Below, piece by piece: positions 9,243-17,505 of a stretch of DNA of 64,000 nucleotides. This stretch comes from Halomonas piscis (GTDB lineage Bacteria; Pseudomonadota; Gammaproteobacteria; Pseudomonadales; Halomonadaceae). Every line of letters starts with the position of its first letter. Position 1 is the first letter of the stretch. Under the pieces are notes generated by a model. The model was not told the origin of the DNA. It ran no database searches and saw only the letters and a program-made list of their open reading frames with translations. The stretch spans positions 2,480,001-2,544,000 of the forward strand of contig NZ_CP119391.1 in the NCBI RefSeq assembly GCF_031886125.1. The letters run 5' to 3'. The translations under genes were made by a program, and so were the position numbers.

Positions 9243-11257
9243 GCGCTTGCCTCCGCAGTTGTGGCGGCGCCCGTGGCGCTGGCCCGTTCGACGCGGCGGT
9301 TACGTCCGGGCACCTTCACCCGGCGGTAGCGCTTGTCGATCACGGCGAGCACGCCGCCGGCCGCCATCAGCAGCCCGCCCAGCCACAGCCAGCGCACCAG
9401 CGGCTTGTACTGCAGGCGGATGGCCCAGCTGCCGTCGCCGAGATCCTCGCCCATGGCCACGTAAAGATCGCGAGTGAAGCCGGCGCGCAGCGCCACCTGG
9501 GTCATGGGCATGCCGGTGGCCAGATAGAGGCGCTTTTCCGGGCGCATCATGAAGTCGCTGCCGTTTTCCCGCTCGACGCGGATGATGCCGGTATCCGCCA
9601 GGTAGTTGGGTCCGCGGCGCTCGACAAAGTCCTGCATGTGGAAGGTATAGCCGGCCATTTCCACCGAATCCCCCGGCGCCATGCGCACGTTGCGCTCAAT
9701 GTTGTCGTTGGACACCACGGCCACGCCGACCATGGTCACCGCGATCCCCAGGTGGCCGAGCACCATGCCCCAGTAGGACAGCGAAATCCGCCGGAAGCCG
9801 CGGCCCACGCTGCTGGCCGAGCGCACCCGGGCGACGATATCGCGGACCATGGGCAGCACGATCCACAGCGCCAGCATCATGCCGAGCATGACTTTGGCGT
9901 TCCACTCGGGCCCGTAAAACAGCGGGATCACCGCCCCCAGCACCAGCGCGGCAGCGCCGGAAAGCCACACGCGGGCAACAAGCTCGCGGCCCGGCATGTG
10001 CTTCCAGCGGGCGATGGGCCCAAGGCCCATGAACAGGCTCATGACAATTGCCAGCGGCACGAAAATGGCGTTGAAGTACGGCGGGCCCACGCTGATCTTG
10101 CCCAACCCCAGGGCGTCGAGAATCAGCGGATACAGCGTCCCCAGCAGGATGGTCACGGTCATGATGACCAGCAGGATGTTGTTGACCAGCAAAAGCGAGT
10201 CCCGGGACAGCCAGCTAAATCCGACCTTGTGGCTGACCCTGGGAGCGCGCAGGGCGAAAATCAGCAGCGACAGCGTCACGGTGATCGCCAGCAGCACCAG
10301 GATGAAAAGCCCCCGGGACGGATCGTTGGCAAAGGCGTGGACCGAGGTCAACACCCCGGAGCGCACCAGGAAGGTGCCCATCAGCGACAGCGAGAAGGTG
10401 GCAATGGCCAAAAGCACCGTCCAGCTCTTGAACGAGCCGCGCTTTTCGGTTACCGCCAGCGAGTGAATCAGCGCGGTGCCCGCAAGCCAGGGCAAGAGCG
10501 AGGCGTTTTCCACCGGGTCCCAGAACCACCAGCCGCCCCAGCCGAGCTCGTAGTAGGCCCACCAGCTGCCCAGGGCAATGCCCACGGTGAGAAACGCCCA
10601 GGCGGCGTTGGTCCAGGGGCGCGCCCAGCGGGTCCAGGCGGCGTCCAGCCGCCCGCCCAAAAGCGCGGCGATGGCAAAGGCAAAGACCACCGAAAAGCCC
10701 ACGTAGCCCATGTACAGCATCGGCGGGTGAACCACCAGGCCGAAGTCCTGGAGCAGCGGGTTCAGGTCGGTGCCGTCCTCGGGCATGTTGGGCAAAAGCC
10801 GCGCAAAGGGGTTGGAGGTGGCCAGCACGAACACCAGAAAGCCGGCGCCGATGGTCCCCAGAATACCGGTCACCCGGGCCGCCATGTCCCGGGGCAGCCT
10901 GCGCGACCAGAGCGAGGCCAAAAGCCCCCAGACCGAAAGCATCAGGCTCCACAGCAGCACCGAGCCTTCGTGGTTGCCCCACACCGCGCTGAGCTTGTAG
11001 TACCACGGCAGCAGCGAGTTGGAGTTGTTGGCGACGGTGGCCACGCTGAAGTCATCCAGCATATAGCTTGCCGTAAGGCATAGATAGGCGATGGCGAGAA
11101 ACACGAACTGGCCGGCCGCCATGGGCCGATCAAAGGCCATCCACAGCGGCCGCCGGGTAGCGGCACCGGCCAGCGGCACCGCCGCCTGGAGCAGCGCCAT
11201 CATCAGCGCAATGATCAGCGCAAAATGGCCAATTTCAGGAATCATTTTCGTCAACAT
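9239..11257 (-). CDS. ccmF: Cytochrome c haem lyase subunit CcmF
   Basis: Polytopic inner-membrane subunit that, with CcmH and CcmI, attaches haem to apocytochrome c. It has many hydrophobic helices, the tryptophan-rich WWD domain (GWGGWWFWDPVENAS) and conserved histidines in the flanking loops. At 672 residues it matches the usual 640-670. About 115 nt separate it from the ccmE stop (11258-11373), a wider gap than elsewhere in the operon; I see no gene or clear promoter in it. CcmF is followed immediately by ccmG. Confidence 0.96.
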   Translation of the reverse strand: MLTKMIPEIGHFALIIALMMALLQAAVPLAGAATRRPLWMAFDRPMAAGQFVFLAIAYLCLTASYMLDDFSVATVANNSNSLLPWYYKLSAVWGNHEGSVLLWSLMLSVWGLLASLWSRRLPRDMAARVTGILGTIGAGFLVFVLATSNPFARLLPNMPEDGTDLNPLLQDFGLVVHPPMLYMGYVGFSVVFAFAIAALLGGRLDAAWTRWARPWTNAAWAFLTVGIALGSWWAYYELGWGGWWFWDPVENASLLPWLAGTALIHSLAVTEKRGSFKSWTVLLAIATFSLSLMGTFLVRSGVLTSVHAFANDPSRGLFILVLLAITVTLSLLIFALRAPRVSHKVGFSWLSRDSLLLVNNILLVIMTVTILLGTLYPLILDALGLGKISVGPPYFNAIFVPLAIVMSLFMGLGPIARWKHMPGRELVARVWLSGAAALVLGAVIPLFYGPEWNAKVMLGMMLALWIVLPMVRDIVARVRSASSVGRGFRRISLSYWGMVLGHLGIAVTMVGVAVVSNDNIERNVRMAPGDSVEMAGYTFHMQDFVERRGPNYLADTGIIRVERENGSDFMMRPEKRLYLATGMPMTQVALRAGFTRDLYVAMGEDLGDGSWAIRLQYKPLVRWLWLGGLLMAAGGVLAVIDKRYRRVKVPGRNRRVERASATGAATTAEASA

Positions 11258-11373
11258 GGGCGCTCCGGTGTCGCGGGTGCAGCTGCGAGCCTAGCGGCGA
11301 ACGTAGCTGCGGCGTCGGTGTCAGGGTCTGTCAAAATCGTTGCGCGGGCCGCTCGGGGTCGTTGCCGGTGCTG

Positions 11374-11850
11374 CTAGGTGCCGGCCGCCGACTCGGCGGC
11401 CTGCTCGGCGTAGTCCGACGGCTTGTAGCCCGCCTCCTCCAGCGCCTCGGCCACCTCCGGCGGCATGTAGTTTTCGTCGTGGCGCGCCAGCACCTGGTCG
11501 GCACGGAAGCGGCCGTTTTCCTGCAGCTCGCCGACGACCACAACGCCCTGCCCTTCGCGGAACAGGTCCGGCAGAATCCCGCTGAAATAGACGTCGAGAT
11601 CGCCAACATAGTCGGTCACGGTGAATTCAACGTTAAGGCTTTCCGGATCGCGCGCCACGGTGCCTTCCTTGACCATGCCGCCGGCGCGTATCTGGCGCTC
11701 GAAGGGCGCGTTGCCCTCGGCGATTTCCACCGGGCTGAAAAACAGGTTGATGTTGCTGCGCAGGGCGTAAAGCGTCAGCCCCACGGCCACCGCGGCCAGG
11801 CTGACCAGGCCGAGGATGACAAAGAGTTTCTGCTTGCGCTTAGGTGTCAT
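11374..11850 (-). CDS. ccmE: Haem chaperone CcmE
   Basis: Binds haem covalently in the periplasm and passes it to the CcmF complex. An N-terminal membrane anchor (about residues 8-28) is followed by an OB-fold beta barrel. The haem-binding histidine is H124 in [13 protein letters not shown], the normal motif. The start at 11850 ([10 protein letters not shown]) was chosen over a longer frame because upstream residues overlap ccmD out of frame and look like shadow coding. It overlaps the 3' end of ccmD by 11 nt. It is 158 residues long. Confidence 0.95.
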   Translation of the reverse strand: MTPKRKQKLFVILGLVSLAAVAVGLTLYALRSNINLFFSPVEIAEGNAPFERQIRAGGMVKEGTVARDPESLNVEFTVTDYVGDLDVYFSGILPDLFREGQGVVVVGELQENGRFRADQVLARHDENYMPPEVAEALEEAGYKPSDYAEQAAESAAGT

Positions 11851-12079
11851 AGTGACCTCCGCCTTCGGCCGCGGGTTCCGCGGTGTTGGACCCGGGCGCG
11901 CTGCGCTGCGCCTGCTCGCGCCGTTCGCGGCGCTCAAGGCCCTTGGTGAGCTGGCGACGCTCGAGGCGTGCATGCCATACCGACGCCAGCAGAAGAAACA
12001 GCGTAACGCCCCAGGCCGACCACACGTAAGGCGCGTGGCCGCCCATGGCGATAAAATCAGCAAACGATGCAAACGCCAT
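11840..12079 (-). CDS. ccmD: Haem exporter accessory protein CcmD
   Basis: Small single-span protein that helps release haem-loaded CcmE from CcmABC. It has one membrane helix ([20 protein letters not shown]) with the family's typical GGHAPYVW lead, then a basic, Arg-rich cytoplasmic tail. At 79 residues it is slightly longer than many family members. The start directly abuts the ccmC stop. Confidence 0.9.
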   Translation of the reverse strand: MAFASFADFIAMGGHAPYVWSAWGVTLFLLLASVWHARLERRQLTKGLERRERREQAQRSAPGSNTAEPAAEGGGHYDT

Positions 12080-12820
12080 CTATCGCGCCTCCTGGAAAAG
12101 CTCTCGGACCCAGCGCTTGCGGAACTCCCGGCGCAGGATCTCGCTGCGCGTGCGCATCAGCGTCAGGGCGATGAAAAAGCTGTAGAAGCCAAGCACCATC
12201 ACCAGCAGCGGCAGCCACATGTCGACGGGCATCGCCGGCCTTGAAGTCACGCTGAAAGTGGCCGGCTGGTGCAGGGTGTACCACCAGTCCACCGAATACT
12301 TGATGATAGGGATATTGATCACGCCGACCATGGCCAGCACCGACGCCGCCCGGGCGCCGCCGTCGCGGCTGGCAAAGGCGCCGCGCAGGGCAATCACGCC
12401 GAGGTAGAGAAACAAAAGGATCAGCATCGACGTCAGGCGGGCGTCCCACATCCACCAGGTGCCCCAGGTGGGTACGCCCCAGACCGCGCCGGAAAACAGC
12501 GCCACGAACGTCATCGCCGCGCCGAACGGTGCCATCACCTTGGCCGCCATGTCGGCGATCTTGATTTTCCAGACCATGAACACCAGCCCCGCGGCGGCCA
12601 TGCTGATAAACACCGACTGAGCCAGAAACGCCGCCGGCACGTGAATATAGATAATGCGAAAACTGTTGCCCTGCTGATAGTCGGCCGGGGCGAAGGCCAG
12701 CCCCCAGACGGTGCCGGCGACGATCAGCACCGCTGCCAGGGCCCAGAACCAGGGCTCAAGCCTGGCACTGATGGCATAAAACCATTTAGGCGACCCGAGC
12801 TTGTGAATAAACGCCCACAT
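12080..12820 (-). CDS. ccmC: Haem transporter subunit CcmC
   Basis: Integral membrane protein that, with CcmD, loads haem onto CcmE. It has six predicted membrane segments and the tryptophan-rich signature [13 protein letters not shown] between periplasmic histidines ([10 protein letters not shown] and WYTLHQPA). The start [11 protein letters not shown] at 12820 gives 246 residues, normal for the family; the longer frame running back to 13036 is ccmB read out of frame. The gap to ccmB is 10 nt. Confidence 0.95.
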   Translation of the reverse strand: MWAFIHKLGSPKWFYAISARLEPWFWALAAVLIVAGTVWGLAFAPADYQQGNSFRIIYIHVPAAFLAQSVFISMAAAGLVFMVWKIKIADMAAKVMAPFGAAMTFVALFSGAVWGVPTWGTWWMWDARLTSMLILLFLYLGVIALRGAFASRDGGARAASVLAMVGVINIPIIKYSVDWWYTLHQPATFSVTSRPAMPVDMWLPLLVMVLGFYSFFIALTLMRTRSEILRREFRKRWVRELFQEAR

Positions 12821-12830
12821 AGTGGTTTCC

Positions 12831-13583
12831 TCAACCGTTGAGACTGATACGCAGCGCGGCGGCAACGGCCCAGGGCGCAAGCGCCAGCGACGTCGCCAGC
12901 AGCGCCCCGAGGATGGCCAGGTGCGCCCCGGCGCCGTCGCCCATGATGGCGGCCTGAACGGCGCCGGCGCCGAAGATGAGCACGGGGATATAAAGCGGCA
13001 GCACCAAAAGCGACAGCAGCACGCCGCCCCGGGCAAGCCCCACCGTCAGCGCCGCGCCGATGGCGCCGATGAGGCTCAGGGTGGCGCTGCCCAGCGCCAG
13101 CGAAAGCGCCAGCACGCCGTAGCTTCCCGCCGGCAGCGACAGCATCACGCCCAGCACCGGCGCCATCAGCGAAAGCGGCAGCCCGGTCAAAAGCCAGTGC
13201 ACCGCCACCTTGGCCAGCGCCAGCGCGGCCAGCGGCTGGGGCGCCAGCAGCAGCTGCTCGAGGCTGCCGTCGTCAAAGTCGCCGCGAAACAGGCTGTCCA
13301 GCGAGAGCAGCGCGGCGAGCAGCGCGGCCACCCACAAAAGCCCCGGCGCGATGCGCTGCAAAAGGTCCGGATCGGGCGAAATACCGATGGGAAACAGCGT
13401 GATCACCAGGGCAAAGAACACCAGCGGGTTGATCACCTCGCCGCGGCTGCGCAGCATCAGCACCAGGTCGCGTCTGAGCGTCGCCCACAGCGCAGCGGAC
13501 GCGCCGCTCCGGGCGTCCCTGAGCTTGCCGACTGCCTGAGGGTCTGCCGTTAGTGTGGTTTCGTCTGCCATGGTCTTGTCCAT
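12831..13583 (-). CDS. ccmB: Haem exporter membrane subunit CcmB
   Basis: Membrane subunit of the CcmAB ABC complex needed to release holo-CcmE. It contains about six hydrophobic helices and the conserved N-terminal pattern [25 protein letters not shown]. From the first ATG it is 250 residues; an internal ATG at residue 5 (MADETT) would also serve. It lies 12 nt after the ccmA stop. Confidence 0.94.
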   Translation of the reverse strand: MDKTMADETTLTADPQAVGKLRDARSGASAALWATLRRDLVLMLRSRGEVINPLVFFALVITLFPIGISPDPDLLQRIAPGLLWVAALLAALLSLDSLFRGDFDDGSLEQLLLAPQPLAALALAKVAVHWLLTGLPLSLMAPVLGVMLSLPAGSYGVLALSLALGSATLSLIGAIGAALTVGLARGGVLLSLLVLPLYIPVLIFGAGAVQAAIMGDGAGAHLAILGALLATSLALAPWAVAAALRISLNG

Positions 13584-13595
13584 TACTTACCGCCT

Positions 13596-14237
13596 TCAGT
13601 GCACCGGCCCGCCCTGGTTGCCCAGCGGCAGCCGCCGCAGCCGCGCCGACGCCGCCAGCTCGTGGTGGGTGGTCACAATCACGCAGCCTCCGGCCCGGGC
13701 ATGGGCGTCAAGCGCCGCCTCCAGCGCCGCCACGCCGTCGCGGTCGATGGCGGTGAAAGGCTCGTCGAGCACCCACAGCGCGCGCGGCGTGAGCGTCAGC
13801 CGCGCCAGCGCCACCCGGCGCTGCTGGCCCGCCGACAGCTGCCCGGCGGGCACGTCTTCAAACCCGGCAAGGCCGACGCCGGCCAGCGCCTCGAGGCGCC
13901 CGGCCTCGCTGCCGCGCTCGCCGCCCAGGGCCTGATACCAGGCCAGGTTTTCCAGCGGCGACAGCCCTGCCTTGACCCCCGGCGCATGGCCCAGATACAG
14001 CAGGTTGGCCAAAAACGTATCCCGAGCCTTGTGCAGGGGCCGGCCGTTCCAGAAAAGCGCTCCCTCATGGTCGCTCAGCTGGCCCGCGAGAATCTTCAGC
14101 AGCGTCGTTTTGCCACAGCCGTTGGGCCCTTCCACCCGCACGATTTCACCGCTTTGGATATCCACGTCGAGATCGGTAAACAGCCAGCGGTCATCGCGCT
14201 CGCAGGCAAGTTTCCGGGCTTGAAGGCACAGGTTCAA
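13596..14237 (-). CDS. ccmA: Haem exporter ATP-binding protein CcmA, TTG start
   Basis: ABC ATPase that powers the CcmABCD complex. It shows Walker A GPNGCGKTTLLKIL, the ABC signature LSAGQQRRVALARL and Walker B LWVLDEPFTAID. The open frame extends to 14336, but a TTG at 14237 has a good ribosome site (GGAGAG, 5-nt spacer) and gives the expected N-terminus (LNLCLQARKL) and family length of 213 residues. It is the first gene of the nine-gene ccm operon. Confidence 0.92.
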   Translation of the reverse strand: MNLCLQARKLACERDDRWLFTDLDVDIQSGEIVRVEGPNGCGKTTLLKILAGQLSDHEGALFWNGRPLHKARDTFLANLLYLGHAPGVKAGLSPLENLAWYQALGGERGSEAGRLEALAGVGLAGFEDVPAGQLSAGQQRRVALARLTLTPRALWVLDEPFTAIDRDGVAALEAALDAHARAGGCVIVTTHHELAASARLRRLPLGNQGGPVH

Positions 14238-14540
14238 GAGCTCTCTCCAGGCAGACGATGGCGCTGGGACTTTACAGGTAAAGCCCGCCGCTCGCCAGTC
14301 GTACTGCGACTCACGGCCGCAGAGATGGCGCCGCATTGCCGCCCTTGAGCGCTCGGCAGAAAACCGCCGGCAAGGAAACGTCCGGGTGGCCCTTTAACTG
14401 TATTTAAAAACAGGCAGACTCCACAAAGCTGTATAGAAAACCATGTATTGATATCCAGCTTAATGAACACAAGCCTCGCCGCACTCGACCCGACGCTCCC
14501 TGTTCGCGTGCGGCCGGCTTGCCGCTACCGGAGGTGCTCG
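14238..14540. other. Divergent intergenic region, ccmA / S24-like gene
   Basis: About 300 nt between divergently read genes, with an AT-rich core at 14395-14465. It must carry both promoters, but I cannot pick confident hexamers. A weak LexA-box-like string (CTGTATAGAAAACCAT, 14429-14444) is present and is too degenerate to call. Confidence 0.5.
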
Positions 14541-14906
14541 ATGCTTGCCAAGCCCGCTACTCTGCCGACTGCCCCTGCCCCAGGCCGCCGTGGCGCACGC
14601 CGCCTCGGCCGCCGCTGCGCGGTACGCAACACCTATGCCATCCGGGTGCGCCGCCACGACCCGGGCGATTGCCAGCTGTTCACCGGCGATGTCATCATTA
14701 TCCGCCGCCTTCAGCACGGCGCCCATGAAACGGCGACGGCGGAAATCAACCAGCACACCCTGACGCTCGAGCGGCTCATCATCAGGCGCGACGGCCTGCA
14801 CCTGATCTTTGCCCGGGGCGAACGGCCGGCGGTGTTTCTGCACAACCGCGATATCGAGGTGCTGAGCCTGGTCATGGGCACCGAGCATCATGCAACGGAG
14901 CATTAA
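14541..14906 (+). CDS. LexA/S24-fold protein lacking the catalytic Ser-Lys pair
   Basis: I do not recognise a named gene. From residue 31 the 121-residue protein aligns by eye with the C-terminal half of LexA: YAIRV to FLLRV, LFTGDVIII to IMDGDLLAV, LTLERL to VTVKRL, and IEVLSLVMGT to the closing GLAVGVI strand. The LexA serine (GMSM) falls on D40 and the lysine (VTVKRL) on E77, so self-cleavage should be impossible. There is no helix-turn-helix; a basic Pro/Ala/Arg leader (1-30) replaces it. The start at 14541 was chosen for its GGAGGTG site 6 nt upstream; an in-frame ATG at 14448 lacks one. It overlaps the yigZ start by 1 nt, so it is probably in an operon with yigZ and dusC. Confidence 0.72.
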   Translation: MLAKPATLPTAPAPGRRGARRLGRRCAVRNTYAIRVRRHDPGDCQLFTGDVIIIRRLQHGAHETATAEINQHTLTLERLIIRRDGLHLIFARGERPAVFLHNRDIEVLSLVMGTEHHATEH

Positions 14907-15541
14907 TGCGCTACTTCATTCCCCGACCGACGCCGGATTCGCCCCGCTGTGCGGAAATCGACGTCGAGAAAAGCCGGTTCATTGCCTGGCTGTGCCACAC
15001 GCCCACGCCGGGCGATTTTGATGCCCTGCTGGCCGCGGCCCAAAGCGCCCACCCGAGCGCCAGCCATCACTGCACTGCCTTTATTGCCGGCCCGCCCGGC
15101 GAGCAGCAGGACATCGGCTTTTCCGACGACGGCGAACCCGGCGGCACCGCCGGCCGGCCGATGTACCAGGTGCTGGACGGCAGCGGTCTGGGTGAGCTCG
15201 GCTGCGTGGTCATCCGCTATTTCAGCGGCACCAAGCTCGGCACCGGGGGGCTTGCCCGCGCCTATGCCCAGGCGGTGAGCAATGCCCTTGAAGGCCTGCC
15301 CACTCGAGAGGTCGTCGAGCGCGACGCCTACACCCTGCGACTCGGTTTTGCCCAGGAAGCCGAAGCCCGCGCCTGGTGCGACGACAACGACATCCCCGTC
15401 ACCGCCGCGGACTACGACGGCAAGGGGGTTTGTTTGACGCTTGCCTGGCCCCGGGACGCGGCGGTGGATCCGGCGCCGCTGGAAAACCGGCTGAAAGCCA
15501 GCGTCACCTTAACCGCCGCCACCCAGGACACTCCCTCATGA
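14906..15541 (+). CDS. yigZ: YigZ/IMPACT family protein
   Basis: Two-domain UPF0029/IMPACT protein. The N-terminal domain carries the family signature (SRFIAWLCHTP, ASHHCTAFIAG, FSDDGEPGGTAGRPM, VVIRYFSGTKLGTGGLARAY). The C-terminal ferredoxin-like domain (about residues 140-205) follows. The eukaryotic relative IMPACT regulates GCN2; the bacterial role is not established. At 211 residues it is the usual length. It overlaps its neighbours by 1 and 4 nt, which points to co-translation with the S24-like gene and dusC. Confidence 0.93.
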   Translation: MRYFIPRPTPDSPRCAEIDVEKSRFIAWLCHTPTPGDFDALLAAAQSAHPSASHHCTAFIAGPPGEQQDIGFSDDGEPGGTAGRPMYQVLDGSGLGELGCVVIRYFSGTKLGTGGLARAYAQAVSNALEGLPTREVVERDAYTLRLGFAQEAEARAWCDDNDIPVTAADYDGKGVCLTLAWPRDAAVDPAPLENRLKASVTLTAATQDTPS

Positions 15542-16542
15542 GCCGCCTTGTGCCCCGCGGCCGGATCGGCCTTGCCCCCATGGAAGGCGTGATCGACGCT
15601 GTGACTCGGGAGCTTTTGACCGCCCGTCCGGGGTTTGACTGGACGGTGACCGAATTCGTTCGCGTGGTGGACGCCCGCCTGCCGCCCCGGGTGTTCTACA
15701 AGCACTGCCCGGAGCTTGAAACCGGGGCCAACGCCACGCCCACCGGCGTCCCGGTGCATATTCAGCTGCTGGGCTCGGACAGCGAGGCGCTGGCGGCCAA
15801 CGCCCGCCAGGCGGTCAGGCTCGGCGCTACGGGCATCGATCTGAACTTCGGCTGCCCGGCCAAGCTGGTCAACCGCCACGACGGCGGCGCCTCGCTGCTG
15901 CGCCGCCCGGAGCGGGTCTACCAGGCCACTCGGGCGGTGGTTGACGCCGCCGCCGGGGACATCCCCGTCACCGCCAAGATCCGCCTGGGCTTTGCCGATC
16001 GCCGCCAGGCGGTGGCCTGCGGCCAGGCCGCCGAGGCCGGCGGTGCCCACCGGCTGACGGTGCACGCGCGCACCCGCAACGACGGCTATCGGCCACCGGC
16101 CCATTGGGAGTGGATCGGCAAAATACGCCGCCGGCTGGGCATTCCGGTGGTGGCCAACGGCGATATCTGGACGCTTGAGGACTACTGGAAGGCGCGCACC
16201 CTCTCCGGCTGCGCTGACGTGATGCTCGGGCGCAGCGCGCTGGCCGACCCCTGGCTTGCCGGCCGTATTCGCCACTGGCAGCAGACCGGCGAGCGCCTGG
16301 CCGACACCACTTGGGCCATGCGCGCCGGCGTGCTCAGGGATTACGCCTGCCGCCAGCGGCAAAAGCTGCCCGAGCGCATCGTCACCTCGCTGGTCAAGCA
16401 GTGGCTTGCGCAGATGCGCCAGGGCAACGCCGAGGCCGGCGAGCATTTCCAGCGCGTCAAGCGCCTGACCGATCTCGATGCGCTGCTCGGGGCGCTCGCC
16501 GAACCGGCGGCGAGCGCCCCTCTGATCGACGCCACGGCCTAG
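15538..16542 (+). CDS. dusC: tRNA-dihydrouridine(16) synthase DusC
   Basis: FMN enzyme that reduces uridine 16 in the tRNA D-loop with NADPH. It is a TIM barrel starting IGLAPMEGVIDAVTR. The catalytic cysteine is C106 in NFGCPAKLVNRHDGGASLL, and the FMN phosphate site is VVANGDIW plus DVMLGRSALADPWL. DusC rather than DusA or DusB is judged from the MEGV start and 334-residue length. The start at 15538 overlaps the yigZ stop (ATGA). Two tRNA-Arg genes and a tRNA-Ser gene lie just downstream on the other strand. Confidence 0.9.
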   Translation: MSRLVPRGRIGLAPMEGVIDAVTRELLTARPGFDWTVTEFVRVVDARLPPRVFYKHCPELETGANATPTGVPVHIQLLGSDSEALAANARQAVRLGATGIDLNFGCPAKLVNRHDGGASLLRRPERVYQATRAVVDAAAGDIPVTAKIRLGFADRRQAVACGQAAEAGGAHRLTVHARTRNDGYRPPAHWEWIGKIRRRLGIPVVANGDIWTLEDYWKARTLSGCADVMLGRSALADPWLAGRIRHWQQTGERLADTTWAMRAGVLRDYACRQRQKLPERIVTSLVKQWLAQMRQGNAEAGEHFQRVKRLTDLDALLGALAEPAASAPLIDATA

Positions 16543-16610
16543 AAAAAGCGCTGGCCGCTCAGGCGGCCGGCGCTGTCGCGAGCACCGCCAAGGGGGCTGC
16601 CGTGCGACAA

Positions 16611-16642
16611 AATAAAACCCGCCTTCCCTGGGGAAGGCGGGT
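16611..16642 (-). terminator. Terminator of the tRNA-Arg cluster
   Basis: A perfect 12-bp hairpin (ACCCGCCTTCCC, 2-nt loop, complementary arm; 16617-16642) is followed on the minus strand by TTTTATTTTG. It lies 10 nt past the 3' end of the first tRNA-Arg. The hairpin may also stop dusC transcripts, although that side lacks a T-run. Confidence 0.85.
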
Positions 16643-16652
16643 CAGCAGAATC

Positions 16653-16729
16653 TGGTGCGCCCGGGAGGATTCGAACCTCCGACCACCTGATTCGTAGTCA
16701 GGTACTCTATCCAGCTGAGCTACGGGCGC
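16653..16729 (-). tRNA. tRNA-Arg (anticodon ACG), copy 1
   Basis: A 77-nt cloverleaf with encoded CCA. The acceptor is GCGCCCG/CGGGCGC, the anticodon loop CTACGAA sits on the stem CCTGA/TCAGG, and the T-loop is GGTTCGAATCC. The A34 wobble base is expected to be deaminated to inosine to read CGU, CGC and CGA. It is identical to the copy at 16830-16906. Confidence 0.97.
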
Positions 16730-16829
16730 TTTTTCAGCGCTTTACCTGTGGCGCATCGTTCAGGCTGTCGAATGAGCTGACACAACGCCAGGCACAGGAG
16801 CGTGGCAGGCAACGCTTGTCTCTGGAAGA

Positions 16830-16906
16830 TGGTGCGCCCGGGAGGATTCGAACCTCCGACCACCTGATTCGTAGTCAGGTACTCTATCCAGCTGAGCTAC
16901 GGGCGC
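16830..16906 (-). tRNA. tRNA-Arg (anticodon ACG), copy 2
   Basis: Identical in sequence to the tRNA at 16653-16729, with CCA encoded. The 100-nt spacer between the copies is unrelated to the tRNA. It reads in the same direction as the neighbouring tRNA-Ser, so one precursor is plausible. Confidence 0.97.
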
Positions 16907-16929
16907 TTACCGTCTTGCAAGTGCAGTAG

Positions 16930-17022
16930 TGGCGGAGAGAGAGGGATTCGAACCCTCGATAGGGCTACAAACCCTATACTCCCTTAGCAGGGGAGCGCCT
17001 TCAGCCACTCGGCCACCTCTCC
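16930..17022 (-). tRNA. tRNA-Ser (anticodon GCT)
   Basis: A 93-nt class II tRNA with a long variable arm (TATAGGGTTTGTAGCCCTA). The acceptor is GGAGAGG/CTCTCC, the anticodon loop CTGCTAA sits on CTCCC/GGGAG, and CCA is encoded. It reads AGC and AGU codons. It is the first of a tRNA-Ser, tRNA-Arg, tRNA-Arg series downstream of csrA. Confidence 0.97.
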
Positions 17023-17145
17023 TCAACGGCACGGCGCGCATATTACCGACTTGAGCGGGGCCTGTCTACCCCTGCGCCGTTTTTTCTCGCTTTCGCCGGA
17101 TCACCGCCGCTATCCGACAGGCCTGGCGGGGCAGGCCGACGCGTT

Positions 17146-17352
17146 TCAGCCTTCGTCACTGCCTGGTTCACTTTCCTCGTCGTCCACCACCTCACGCTGG
17201 ATGCGCTGATAAATCTCTTCGCGGTGGACAGCCACGTCTTTGGGCGCATTCACGCCGATCCGCACCTGATTGCCCTTCACACCGAGCACCGTCACGGTGA
17301 TGTCATCACCGATCATCAGGGTTTCGCCCACGCGGCGGGTCAGGATAAGCAT
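17146..17352 (-). CDS. csrA: Carbon storage regulator CsrA
   Basis: Homodimeric RNA-binding regulator of translation that recognises GGA motifs in leaders. The N-terminus [34 protein letters not shown] is the conserved beta sheet, with the RNA-contacting LTRRVGE and the [11 protein letters not shown] helix. The acidic C-terminal tail gives 68 residues, within the normal range. It has a strong ribosome site (GAAGGAGAT). The order alaS-lysC-csrA-tRNA-Ser-tRNA-Arg is common in related gammaproteobacteria. Confidence 0.97.
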   Translation of the reverse strand: MLILTRRVGETLMIGDDITVTVLGVKGNQVRIGVNAPKDVAVHREEIYQRIQREVVDDEESEPGSDEG

Positions 17353-17505
17353 GGCTGATCTCCTTCTCAGACATTTTATGGCAACAGAGTCGCCAACGCC
17401 GGCGACGCTGGGTTTAGCGCCACCCTTCCCGTTCAGTCAGAGTGCGCCACAATACGTTAGCAGAGAAAGCTTTACCCCGCGTAGAAGGTTATAACGATGG
17501 CCTCG

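Noticed and set aside
14429..14444. LexA-like box before the S24-like gene
   Set aside because: Only about 11 of 16 consensus positions and a broken right arm; not distinguishable from chance.
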